Part shown: in pieces, positions 43,082-55,114 of the stretch
Position numbering within the stretch: the first letter of the stretch is position 1
Layout of the letters: each line of letters starts with the position of its first letter
Origin: Hofstenia miamia
Taxonomy: Eukaryota; Xenacoelomorpha; Acoela
DNA: 64,000 nt
Direction: 5' to 3'
Assembly: GCA_004352715.1 (NCBI GenBank)
Contig: SCFE01000014.1
Coordinates: forward strand, 1,675,426-1,739,425
Translations under genes and position numbers: made by a program
The notes under the pieces: model-generated
What the model was told of the DNA's origin: nothing
Database searches by the model: none
What the model saw: the letters and a program-made list of their open reading frames with translations, nothing else

Positions 43082-44977
43082 TTATACAAAGAGATTGTAG
43101 ATGAAATAATACTTGTCGTTTTGATTGCAAACAATGTCATCAAAACCATCATCATTTAAATCAACGACAAGGAATAGCGAACTTTTAGACTTGCAAGGAA
43201 AATTTTCGTGAATAAGGTATAGAACGCTAACGAAAATTTGCGATTGTGTAACAGACGAAAGCATGATTTTTTCAAAGAATATCTTTTTCTTTGTGTAAAG
43301 ACACATCCAATCCATTGAGTTGTCATGATCAAAGTAACCTGTGAGAACCATTGGGCGTGGATCGTTTGCATCATGGTAGCAATCCAGCATAGTACTGTCA
43401 TCAAAATCCGTGTGAGGCATAAGAATATAGTATGCTTTCTCAGAACTATACTTCTTTTTCACATAATACACAAATTGGGCTTCGCTAATACATGTGATTC
43501 GTTCATTGGAAGTTACCAAGTTATTTAGACACTGAAACTCCATCACATAGATGTCAACAATGTAGCTTTGAAAGTCTATGTCACACAGATGGTCTAATAC
43601 AAATCTGATAACAATAGTGTACGAGTTACCGTAACCATTGCATTGAATCGCGTTCGGAAAATTATTACAGCCTCGTTTCGGAACATTTCCAAACATATAT
43701 AGCAGATTACATTCCTTTCCATTGTATTTTATCTTATCGGTCAAGTGAATCATGGCAATATTCGTAAATGTTCCTGGAATGACAGTGGTATTTTTTATAG
43801 AGAAATTGGCGTTTAAAGTAGTTATGACTAAACTAGACAATGAATTTTCAACACAGACAGCAATTAAACCAAAATCAGAAATTATTTTTATGCATTGTGG
43901 GACTCTGCTGAAATACTCATCAGTTGTAATGTTGATAAAAGAAAGGTTACCAAGAAAATCCATTTGTAGTAAAAGTTTCCTTGCTGATGACTCATAACAT
44001 AGAGCATCCAACTTTTTATCTTCATTGAACCATCCGAAACTTAAAACTTTATCGCACTGTTTCATGAAGCTTTGATATTCAAAGTAATTACTCAAGAACG
44101 GAATGTATAAATACTTTACATTAGTCTTGCTACCAAAACTAGTAAGTATGCGGTTCTTTCCAATTCCTTTACCACATGTAAACTTACGTGTACCAAAGAA
44201 GAAGTAAAATTTGTTTTTGTATTGAGATAGGCTAAGGTTATATCTATATAAAAACGCATCACTTGTTATTTCATGGTAATCTAGCAGTTGATTGCTTGTT
44301 TCATAGACTGCAAATTTATCGCTTTCATATTTAGGAAAGTTCTCTCCATAAATGTGTAAAGTCTTATTTGACGTCCAAAACTTAGAAAAAAAATCTTGCA
44401 TTAATTCGGCCGGAGATGGTAAGCAGCAAGTAGAAACAAATCCCGTTTTGTTTTGCTTAAATAGTTTTCCAAATATTTCTGCGTAATGCATATGAGTGCT
44501 TTCCATTGTTGTGCATTCAAAATGCATATCAATGCTCACAGCGTTGTTTAAGTTTTCATAGAAGCATGTAACCATTAGCAACAGTTTTCCATCATAAAGT
44601 TTGACAGTAACATTAAATTCTGCATTCGACACAACCGGCAGAACAAACACTATATCAAGTTGACCCATTCTTTTGTTTATTGCATCTGTAATGGCGAATT
44701 CCATTAAATTTAATATTGAAATATTCAATGAAAGTCGACTTAAATAAAATATGCCAATTCCTAATTTGGACGATATGCATTGGAAATGAGGGCTTTTTTC
44801 TTCCCAATTTTCAGCAAAATTAAGAGGAGAAACACAATTTGCAAGTTCATCAACAGACGAGAGAAGATCAGATCTAGTCAGGTAAGCTCTTCTTTTTGTA
44901 AAGCCTGCTGCGGATTTGCAATTTACAAAAATTACCCACAGAAAGAGAATTGTTGATAATGTTCCCATGATACACAT
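43082..44977 (-). CDS. secreted protein with FG-GAP-like calcium-binding loops
   Basis: A 631-residue single-exon protein. Residues 1-24 form a signal peptide (MCIMGTLSTILFLWVIFVNC; M4 is an alternative start), followed by a basic TKRR site that could be cleaved. Three loops fit the D/N-x-D/N-x-D-x-x-x-D pattern of FG-GAP or VCBS beta-propeller repeats: FGWFNEDKKLDALCY (about 314-328), GYFDHDNSMDWMCLY (547-561) and VVDLNDDGFDDIVCNQ (604-619). About 20 cysteines and several N-x-S/T sites fit an extracellular protein. There is no C-terminal membrane segment; the protein ends four residues after the last propeller strand (YYFIYN). I do not recognise an orthologue. The residues between 30 and 300 show no named domain. 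Lectin-like or integrin-propeller-like binding is inference. Confidence 0.7.
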   Translation of the reverse strand: MCIMGTLSTILFLWVIFVNCKSAAGFTKRRAYLTRSDLLSSVDELANCVSPLNFAENWEEKSPHFQCISSKLGIGIFYLSRLSLNISILNLMEFAITDAINKRMGQLDIVFVLPVVSNAEFNVTVKLYDGKLLLMVTCFYENLNNAVSIDMHFECTTMESTHMHYAEIFGKLFKQNKTGFVSTCCLPSPAELMQDFFSKFWTSNKTLHIYGENFPKYESDKFAVYETSNQLLDYHEITSDAFLYRYNLSLSQYKNKFYFFFGTRKFTCGKGIGKNRILTSFGSKTNVKYLYIPFLSNYFEYQSFMKQCDKVLSFGWFNEDKKLDALCYESSARKLLLQMDFLGNLSFINITTDEYFSRVPQCIKIISDFGLIAVCVENSLSSLVITTLNANFSIKNTTVIPGTFTNIAMIHLTDKIKYNGKECNLLYMFGNVPKRGCNNFPNAIQCNGYGNSYTIVIRFVLDHLCDIDFQSYIVDIYVMEFQCLNNLVTSNERITCISEAQFVYYVKKKYSSEKAYYILMPHTDFDDSTMLDCYHDANDPRPMVLTGYFDHDNSMDWMCLYTKKKIFFEKIMLSSVTQSQIFVSVLYLIHENFPCKSKSSLFLVVDLNDDGFDDIVCNQNDKYYFIYNLFV

Positions 44978-47964
44978 GTTAATAACGGAAAGTTTCTTTG
45001 ATGAAAGATTTATGTTATTGTTTGTTTGAAAGCTAATGAATATTTAAAGTGGTTTTTTAGTTTCATTGTGATAGAAGTCTTTAATCCGAGTTTACCATTG
45101 TTGAGTTCATCTTGTTCTCAAATATCCTAAAAAAACAAACATTGTATTTTAATAAAATCATTTCCTCACAAGTTATCAAAATAGTATAATATTTTAACGC
45201 AATTATTTATTAACTGTATATTTTTTCTTTTAGTCAAGACAATGTTTTTTTCTTCTTTTTAATTCTTGTACGCAACAATATATTTTTCAATTTAAAAAGG
45301 AAAAAATTAAGAACAACGAGTAAATTAGCTTTAATTGATACTACTTTATATTCCGACGCAAAAAAATATGCATTAATATTTTCTAAAATTTAGTCTTAAG
45401 AGTGTAAGACACACATTTTTAATAGTGATATGTAGCTGAAAAAAATTGATATATTTACTTGAAAACAAAGGAAAAAAGAAAACCACAATTAAAATTTATT
45501 TTCTTAATTACTAGTAATTGTGAGTTGAGGACAAAGAATAAAGTACACTTGGTTTACATTTTGAGAATTCAGAGACTAGCTACAATTCATCCAAATTGAA
45601 AAGTTTTAAACTGCAAAATATGAGCAAATAGTAAACTATGTACATATGAATAATGCATTTGCAATATTTGGATAGCGTTGATTGCATTTTGTTTTCATAG
45701 GAAGTATGTTAACCGTAACCAATCCAAAAAATCAAAAAATTTGTGATTTCGAGTTCTTAAAATATTACAGAAAATCATGTAATTTTTGGGTTTCAACAAA
45801 CCACTTCTACTCTACCAAATGGGGTTTGCTGTTAAAGGCCACATTGGACAGTTGATTAATCCTCAACTACCAAGTTTTGATCCTCTTGGTATTGTATACA
45901 TGTATAACCAAAAATCCGCTGGATATCGTGCATCCAGGCTTTGGGGGTCCTTCCTCAACGAAGATGATCAAATATTCTCGTCAACGTCAATATTTTGATT
46001 TTTTCTCATTAACTATTCTTTGTGTACAAATCGAATTATTGGCTATGGTGTTTCGGTTCATGATAGCCATATCACATTAGAGCGTCTTTAGTATATATCT
46101 AACATTGAATCTACAAAACAGTTGAAATATTATGTGATATATGCCTAATTGTAAAGCTGATTCCCTTGCTTCTGGCCACAAATGCGCATCATTTTCAGCT
46201 CTAAGAGGATAAAAAACCTCACTAAGATCCACAATGTGGCAATTCCACCAAATAACGTTCTCATGCAATATGTGCTCAGAAGACTCACAGATGGAAGGTT
46301 CATATAAATTAAATTATACAAACTAGTTATCGATGGTCACCAGTGTTGGAAAATTTCATATATATGTATACATGTAATTGTAAAATATTTATTTACCGCA
46401 TTTGTCCCACTGATGAAGATTCCTAGTAATCGAAACCGATCAAAATTCTTAACTGTGTTACAGATTTCAAATATATATATATATATATATATTGCACGTT
46501 TTTTAACCCTCAACATATATATCTCGCTCTTCTGCTTTTGAAAGACTGAACTAAAACTTTTAGCCCTCGTTCTTCAGACAAATCTCGATAGGAATATCAT
46601 ATCTGAGAGAAAATTTACTGGTAATCATTACACAAAGAAAAGTAGTTCTTCAACCAAAGCTGTGTCTGTGTCTGTGTCGAAAGAATCGACCAAGAAAATC
46701 GATGAGTCAATTGGGGATGAAGAGCACGCAGCGAGAGGCGTGAAGTCCGAATGCTTCAAATAGCGAAAGAAAATTAGAAAATGGAAAGAAGATTCACAGA
46801 CACCTAGAAGCAAATGAAAGACCCTCCTAGGAGGCGGGGGTCTTTTAAAAGACTAAAAAAATTCATATCCTAGTGGTAATTAAATGTACCAACTTTAAGT
46901 CTTATTTACACAATTTTCATGATTTTGAACACTAGAACACAGTTTTAAAAAAAGTATTAAAGGTAACGGTGTGAAATTTCAGAGAACTTATAAGATAGTC
47001 AAAGATGTAAAATAACCCACTCTTGTGTTGATTTGACCATTATTGCAGGAGTTATTAGCAATGAAATTTATATAGAATATGGCAAATTTTACAAGTTTCA
47101 GTAGCTGGCCATAACTTTGAACATATTTAAGGTTTTTACATGAAAGTGGCTCATTTCACAGGCAACAATATTATACTCAAGCTTGCAAAACCTAGACTTT
47201 ATGCTGTGTTTTCCAGTTGAGATATACGGTTCCTAAAATACCTTATTTTCAAAGGTTCGGAAATGAGTGTGGCTCCTTAGGAATTTAAAGAATTCGTCCA
47301 AAACTTTAGAACTGAAAATTTAACTAGATTTGTTACTTAAATGTTAATATTGAGAATATAATTGACTGTGAAAATGTTGCAAAAATTGACATTTTCAGCC
47401 TATCGAGCCTCCTTAATAATCCAAATTGTATTAAAACAGAAAATCATCAATATTTTAAAACAGGATAACTAATTACTTAGTAAGATAATCCAGTTTCAGT
47501 AGGATCTGGGCAAGAGTGGAGTTTTATTCAAACAAAAGCTGAAAGATGTAATTACGGTGTTATTTTTTGGTACTACATATTGGTAAAATGCAATAGACTA
47601 TGTTTTTATGTTCATATAGTGTTAAACTTAACTGTTAGAAACATGCTATCTTGCAATAACCTGTCAAGTACTCTTTTGGCAATTATCGAATTTGCCCGTG
47701 CACTGTAAAATACAGAATTTTAATGTTTGCCAAATGTTCTAATGAAAACTGATTCATCACAATGATACGTAAAATAAAGGTAAGCAATATTTTAACTAAA
47801 CTATAAAGGATTTCCTAAACATACGGCACTGTCAAATTTGAGCATTCCTGAATTACGGATAATATTAATAAAATATTTCTTGGTAAAACCGTTTTGTTGA
47901 TTATGAAAATTTAAACAGATCCTTGTTACAAAAGATCTTTCTTACATTTTCCGCAAGAATCAGT
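44978..47964. other. no gene recognised
   Basis: AT-rich intergenic sequence. It has a TA run at 46471-46493. A strong hairpin AAAGACCC/GGGTCTTT lies at 46817-46845 with a nested CCTAGG. The short open stretches at 45786-46080 and 46628-46813 show no family motif. Confidence 0.45.
46817..46845. other. GC-rich hairpin
   Basis: AAAGACCC pairs with GGGTCTTT over 8 bp around TCCTAGGAGGCGG, which can itself pair. It may be part of a decayed element or a structured RNA 3' end. Confidence 0.4.
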
Positions 47965-47972
47965 GCCCTTAC

Positions 47973-48288
47973 CAGACTTGGCAACGAGACGAGCTTCTAA
48001 CGAGTCGAGCCGAGCCGAGTCGAGTCGAGCTTAAGCAGAGTTTTTGATATATCTTATTTTTTCATTCAATATTCCTTACTTATAGTCGTATTTTAGAAAT
48101 GTTTATTAAATAATAGGAAGAGCAATTGAAAAATTCTGAGAGCACAATATTTTTAAAAAAAATAACGAGCTGAAACGAGCCTCATTGAAAGATTTTCTGT
48201 GGCGAGACGAGCAGAGCTGAACTTTCTCAAAATTTAAACGAGCCGAGCCGAGCTTAGAAATTACGGCTNCGGCTCGTTTACAAGTCTG
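47973..48288. mobile_element. hAT MITE with GAGCCG arrays
   Basis: Terminal inverted repeats CAGACTTG...CAAGTCTG, followed inside by AACGAG on both sides. The flanks GCCCTTAC (47965-47972) and GCCGTTAC (48289-48296) match at 7 of 8 positions, the size of a hAT duplication. Both ends carry runs of GAGCCGAGCCGAG-type units (48000-48030 and 48170-48275). Length is 316 bp with no coding capacity. A second, inverted and incomplete copy is at 21790-22046. Confidence 0.8.
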
Positions 48289-48296
48289 GCCGTTAC

Positions 48297-49432
48297 AGAG
48301 GGGTGCAGGCGACTGGGTCGCCAAATGACAATAAAATTATTATTCACCAAAATTAGTAATTTTAAACAACTTTGGGATGCCATGTTTGGAATTTGGAGAC
48401 TTTTGGGGCCCCAACATATCAAAATATCAAAATAATTACATTAATATAGCGAAAAAATTGTATAGGTACACAAAAATCCTAGCCTGCTCTTTTACTTATT
48501 ACAAATTCACATAAATTTGTGTATGTTTTTCATGAAATATAACATATTATTAAAACATTAAAAAATTACAAGCCGAACGCGTGAAGAAAACCCTATAAAC
48601 AACACATTATTTTAAATTGACTTTGTGGAAATGAAGAAGAGCGTTTACATTTCTTTCTAAACTCACAAAACATTTAATTTCATTTGACTTTTAAATTTAA
48701 ATTTGTGACAGATCCTCATTTTTGAAATTCCGATTTTTTAATCAAAAAACAACATAATAAAGATAACATTTTAGGAAAGCAATGTAATTTGGGAAATATC
48801 AAATAGAAATTTTTTAGTGCACACAATATAATTAACTTATATTTTAGTATATTGTAAGGATTGTTACCGCAATTTTTAAAGTGACTATGACTATATAATT
48901 ATGTGATCAGACTAATTTTGCTCACATCAATTTATAACACACAGAAATCAACTTGTCTACCTTAAATTTATAATGAATGAAGTGTACCAAGGAATTTGAT
49001 TCGTTATTTCATCGATACCTAACAGGGAAAACAATCTAATTTAAAAAAATAAAAAATTTTGAAATGCAAATCTCATTTATTTCAATAACAATCTTGACCA
49101 TAAAATCTCTGCACTAAATGAGCTAAATAATTCATTTTATTACATAATACACGGTAGGCTTTCGAATGATCACGGTCATCGTAACATGTTTAGAATATAA
49201 ACATTAGATGGCTGGGCAAATGATTTAACATATATATGCAAACAACAATAATCCTACCATTGAACCTTCGATGTATTGAATGAATGCCACACTTGTTAAA
49301 ATTATAAATCCTGAATATATATATGTGTCACAAAGGCTTTATATGGCTACTAAGCAGCCAATTAGACCCAAGTATTACACGCCAATCAACACAACAGTCA
49401 ATGGTACTGAGTCGCCTAAACTACTCAAATGG
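48297..49432. other. no gene recognised
   Basis: AT-rich; one short hairpin GGCGACTGGGTCGCC near 48308. No coding signal. Confidence 0.5.
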
Positions 49433-49935
49433 TTTATTATTCAACTCGTCCAAAGGGTCCAAAATGCGGCTATAAGATTAATTTTTCAGCTCAAAAGAAG
49501 ATGCCACTTAACAAATTACAGACACGAGTTACATTGGCTTCCCATCTGTGCACGCTTAAAGTATAAAATCATTATACTCACACATAAATCAATCTATGAA
49601 AACAATGCTCCGAGGTATTTAGCAGATCTGCTAAGACAAAGAAGAGATATCAATACTCGGAATGACAACTCGATGATGCTGGTCGTATCGCGCTGCAATA
49701 AGCACCAAAACTTTGGAATGAACTATCGGTGGATATACGCACGCAGCGTAATTTCGTAATCTTCAAGAAAAGAATAAAGACATTTCTGTTTAGCATGACA
49801 TATTACGAGACTCAATGATGGGTATGTATGTCAGCTAGTGCTAGCTGCTACCAATTGCAGCGCTTTTGAATATTCGTTGAATTATAAAGCGCTTTATAAG
49901 TTTATTGTAAATAAATATATAATAAATAATAATGT
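49433..49935 (+). pseudogene. LINE ORF2 C-terminus and 3' end
   Basis: The translation gives VQRVQNAAIRLIF, HELHWLPICARLKYKIIILTHKSIY and APRYLADLL. After a frameshift near 49700 it gives KLWNELSVDIR and FKKRIKTFLF. This is the standard thumb-to-C-terminus series of CR1/L2-like elements. The 3' end is A-rich with TAAATAAATA repeats. The catalytic domain is absent, so it is a 5'-truncated copy. Confidence 0.75.
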
Positions 49936-52260
49936 AATAGAAAATTTTGATTGGCATTTGGTTTGGCTGTATTTACGCTGTTGAACAGCCGTCTTAGAGC
50001 CACTATTGTCAAGGAGCCTAAAATAAGCGCAAAAGCAGCGATAAATTTTACATAGGGATACTCAGTAGCAGCAGGCAGATTTTATTTATTTATGTTGCAC
50101 ACTTTGCATCCCCATGGCTACGGCCTTGCAACACATCATCAAACTGCTTAATTCCTACACTTTGCTTTGAGGTTTATAATTTTGTCGCCTAATGTTATTT
50201 AAAATTATTACAAAAAAAACTACTGATACCTTACATTCTTTAAGAATAATAAAAGCTTGACAATAAAATTCTTTAAATTCCTGTGCCCTAAGTCTTTTAT
50301 CACAACTGCTTAAATATATTTGCATTTTGTTAATCATAAACAATGAAAAGTTATCTGAGAAATATAGAATATAAAAAGACAATGAACAGGTAAACCAATT
50401 AGTATTTGTTTATGATTTTAATACCTTTTGTTGTTCATTTATTTATACTGATCAGAATTTATTTGCTTTTAACAATAGAATAAAAAAAGGCAATTCTGAC
50501 CTGCCCAAAATTCTTGCATTTAAAAACCTAAACAATTTCTTCTGATAAATTTCCTCAGTGTTTTATTAAAGATACACCAAACAAAATTAGTTTTGATACA
50601 TATCCTTCTTTATATTTCAACAAACGAATTCATTCTTGTCAACAAAGTTTTCAGAGTTAAATCGATTCTACTTTGGCTGACAACTTTTTGAGAAGTAATA
50701 ATGTTGATTTTTACACATCAACATTATTAAATATCCCCAATATTTTTTATGGCAATTTTTTATATATATAATAAATTTAGAATTATTGTCAATACTGAAA
50801 CTGTTTTTTTGATTTACAATATAGTAATTAAATATGCAATCTTATTTTCTTTATACAAATGATGCACTATGTATGATTAATTTAGGTTATACTATATATA
50901 CTTCATATTGCTACTAAAATATAAGTAAAATCTGCATTATGTTGTTATTAGCCTACCTCATTGATACATGTATATTTAATTACACACTAGTCTAATAAAT
51001 ATGCATGTCTTTGTACGTAAGAAATATTTCCAACAATTATCAAGCTTGAAATCAAATCTTCAAACTTTTAAATTTAAAATCAAATTTTGAATTAAATAAT
51101 ATTCAAATTTTCAAATTAAAGTTTGAAAGGTATTCAAATTTCAAACTTAATTTTCGTCAAACTTTGAAAGCCCTGGTAGACGATCGATAACGAAACGCAA
51201 TTGATACATTTTAATCAAGGTTGGTGAAATAATATCTCGTAGATAGCTTTGTGTCTGCACGATTAGGGTCCAGTTATGTCTAAAAGAAAATTCATAGCCA
51301 TTTGCAAACATTCTATTAACACTAAATACGCAACAAGGACAAGGTCAAAATGATCTCTAAGCATTTTTTGTTTGCTTCATTATTCATCAGTAAAAAAATT
51401 AGCAGATACATATACTTCCAATTATTTTGATAATCTTGTTGAATTTGCTATCTGTAGAAATTTTGTTTTTATTCCATAATTTTCGCATCTGAAACATTAG
51501 ATGCAAATTAATTCTCAAGGAGCACTCGCTGTTCTAGTGTTAAAATTTCCCAATCTTAGATCAGAAATAAATTTTAGTTCCCTTAGTGTTTATTAAATTG
51601 CATTTCAAGTTATGTCTGTTAATAATCTTTTAATCCTGAAATCTCTGAAAACAAACATTTGCTCTCAATAAAATTTACGCAATAAGCAAGTTAAAACAAC
51701 CACTTGTGTAAGCTCATGGAGTTATCAACTGTTAGAGATGTAATTGACTTTTTGTTAATTAAACCAAATCATTTTGATCGACTCTAATCTCAAATTACAA
51801 AATATTAGCTTTGAAAATTTTAATTAAATCTAAAGTAAAAGTTGTGAACAAGTTGCAGGTCTGAACGCTATAAAACTTTGTTTTGAATTTTTAATTCCTA
51901 AAAAGTTGTGAACAAAATTGTAAGTCTGAACGCTACTTTAGATAGCATGCGCTGTCAAATTGAAACTATTCTTTATACAACTAAGTTTATGATAATGCAA
52001 AACCATTATAATCATATTTAGTTATGGTTTGCATTATGCTTTTCATGTTAAATTGAGCTTACTATTTTTCTCAAAAAAATACTCTCCTAAATCAACATCA
52101 GTTTTAGAGCTTTGATTCAGAAATTTTCATGCAAATAATTGTGAAATAGCAGACAAAAGAACGAATTTGGAATATCATATACGTATGTAGAAGTTTCCTC
52201 TTTCTACAGGAGATTTTAGTCTTAGTAGTGTATTTCGCATATTTAGATTTATGATAATTT

Positions 52261-52294
<34 letters not shown>

Positions 52295-52880
52295 CTGATA
52301 CGGCAATTATTTAATTCGCGCAGTGCTTAGTAATAATCATGATGTTTCGTAAATATTACAAAAATTAACTTAAATTCAGAAAAAACAATTAGTCGTAGAA
52401 AGTAGTCAATCAACTTAAACATTGTATGATTAATTGAACAAAATTTTTTAAAATGAAATGTTTAATTTCAGCTAAATTTATCATAATTATTTTAATTATA
52501 ATTTATCTTAATAATATTACATTACTGAATCGCTGGCATTTAGGTAAAACCTGTCCTTTGTTTTATATTGTTCCTGCTCTTGGTAAATACCTACCTTACT
52601 TTTTTTCGCTACACTCCTTCCTCAAATAATGTGTAAGTCATTGTTAATTGTGCTAAATTGCTTAACCCTAAAATTAAATTGTTCTATTTTTTATGTTACA
52701 ATTTGCAGTAATCTCTCATTAGTCATTGGTGAACTAATCTGCTTTTTGATATTCCATAATTAAGATTTAGATGTCCACTGATGAAATGTTTATTGTTAAA
52801 TTGAGGTATTTTTGAATTGTAAAAACCTATTAAAATTAAATTACTTTATTTGTTTTAAGATTATTGGGTTACATTTCAAT

Positions 52881-52928
<48 letters not shown>

Positions 52929-54085
52929 TTTAAATATATATAAAATTAGAATTACACTATCACTTATTGTCTTGGGGTCGAATTTAAATCTCTTGGNATA
53001 TATATATATATCAAAGCGGGCCTTCTGCCCACGACTTCTGACTTTGAGCACGGCACACTTCAACGGGTTTAAGATATTTTTGCACATAAAAACACTCAAA
53101 TTTCTTTGTTGCTTCCATTGGCTCAAAACTTTATGAATACATGTACATTAGGTATGGAGAAAATTAAATTTTTCAAAAATTCGAAATTTTCAAAAAAAAT
53201 TATTAAACTTTTGAACAACTGCAGCCACAGTAATGCCCTTTAGTATAAATTCTCAATATTGCATTAAAGCATGTTCCCCAATAGACCTGCACTAAGATTT
53301 TCAAATTTGCAAATAGGATTGGAGAAAATCCTTTGTAAATGTGGAAGAACAGTTTTTTTATTCAAAACGGATGGCAGGCAGTTTAAGTTAAATACAAATG
53401 TATGAACTTGTAATCTATACAAGAACTAGAAATAACTAAAGAAAAATGATAGGCTATTAATATTTATAGTGTTCAAACATTTCAAGCAGTAACATAAAAT
53501 TAATTTTTTCAGACTATTTTTAAGGATTCGATGATCATAAAACACCATGACAACCTACTTTTCTGATATAAAATTAGAAATTTATCAAGGAAAAGATGAC
53601 TATATCGAATGTATTTGAAATTAAAAGAGTTCTGGCAATTGTCTTAAGTTTGTCTACATATTTTTTGTTTAGCTTCATATTAAAAGATGCCTTATCAAAT
53701 AAATTTGTAAATGTATTTTCTGAAAGAATACATTTCACTTGTAATCTCATTAGTTAAATTCATATTCTCAGGAAAGGTAATTCTGAATTTGGCAGAAATA
53801 TAACTGCCATTAAAAAATATATATTTCCACTCTTCAATATTTTTCCCTGCACATTTAAAATACAGTCTGTAATTGTAAGGATAGCTTTATGTCATATCCA
53901 TTGATCGACACCTACATATTGCATCAATGAGTAATGAAATTCAGTCAGTAAATGACTGCATTAAGCAAATTCTGAAAATTATTCAGGAATTTAATAAATC
54001 CAAGTAGAAGTAAGGTAAGCTACAGTAAAACAGGGCTGGAATTCCATAACTCACTAGGCCCGAAAATTGGTTTTTTAAATTCGTC
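49936..54085. other. no gene recognised; TA runs and TTTGAA array
   Basis: AT-rich sequence. (TA)n runs are at 52265-52291, 52880-52930 and 52998-53011, the last beside an N at 52997. At 51035-51170 a degenerate CAAATTTGAA array ends in CTTTGAAAGCCCTG, which as reverse complement (CAGGGCTTTCAAAG) resembles a hAT end without a partner. A 30-bp direct repeat AAAAGTTGTGAACAA...GTCTGAACGCTA occurs near 51837 and 51901. Confidence 0.45.
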
Positions 54086-54091
54086 CCTTCT

Positions 54092-54196
54092 CTTCAATAA
54101 CAACAAGGCTATGGACCTGATCCTGAAGAAGCAGCAACACAATACATGACCAAGGAGGAAGGTGTTTATGTGTTACGCCTTCAGCAATTGTGCTGA
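54092..54196 (+). CDS. possible terminal exon, unidentified
   Basis: An open frame reading GYGPDPEEAATQYMTKEEGV and then YVLRLQQLC to a stop at 54194-54196. Codon use and composition look protein-like, unlike the surrounding AT-rich DNA. An AACAACAAG acceptor-like sequence precedes it, though with a weak pyrimidine tract. No other exon of the gene was found. Confidence 0.3.
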
Positions 54197-55114
54197 ATGA
54201 AAACTGAAGAACAAATGCAATTTATCAGGTTATGTTTGTGATTGCAAATACTACCAATTGTTTGGCAATTAAGAGTTCATGAATTCAATAAATACATATG
54301 ATGTTGGACCAATAACTATGCTGAGCAATTAATCTTGTAAAAAAATTTAATTCTATAGTTCTCATCATAGCAAAATTGCATAAGTTGGTTGTTGGTTTGC
54401 TGTGTCAAAAATATAATGAAAAAATGCATTGCTGTTGATGCGTTTTTTTTCAAAAGTTTTAGTCCTAATAAGACTCCGATAAAGAGATATTTATCTGCAC
54501 TTAATTAATAATTACTGCTTTGGAAATTTCCAATTCATATTACTAATTTTCAGAGAACTGAAAACGCATGGTGCATGATAGAATTTTGTTATTAGGAACT
54601 ATATAATAACTTAAAATTCTCTTATCATTAATTGTAGAAAACTGACCTACTACCATATGACCGAAGGTAACCCGTATCTTGCGAAAATCTTTTGAACAAT
54701 TAGCCACCAATTGTCAACTAGTGGAGCGTTTTCGAAAACCCACCCATAGTCACAAGCTTTGCTGTTGTTTACTACACTGTTGATTTAAACAACACACACA
54801 TTTGTATTGCAACCGAATAATTGACTGTTTTCAATAAATTGCAATTTAGGTAAAGTGTATTTGGAAAATAATCTGCTGATTTATGTATAATAATTGTTTG
54901 CGATATATCTTCCTTGGTTCAAAATTGTATATATTGTTTTAACAAATCACTGAAATTCTCAGCATTCTCACATTTAGAACTTCTTCAACAAAATCCCATA
55001 AGATTGAAGAAGAAGATGTTAGTTGGAAAGATAAGAAATTCAAACAAGGTTAGAAAATATAGTCAGTAAAAAACTAAATACGAATTCAAAATATGGTTTT
55101 TTCATGTGAAATTG

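Noticed and set aside
43156-44000. ORFs opposite or within the FG-GAP-like gene
   Set aside because: Shadows of the 631-codon frame with no independent motif.
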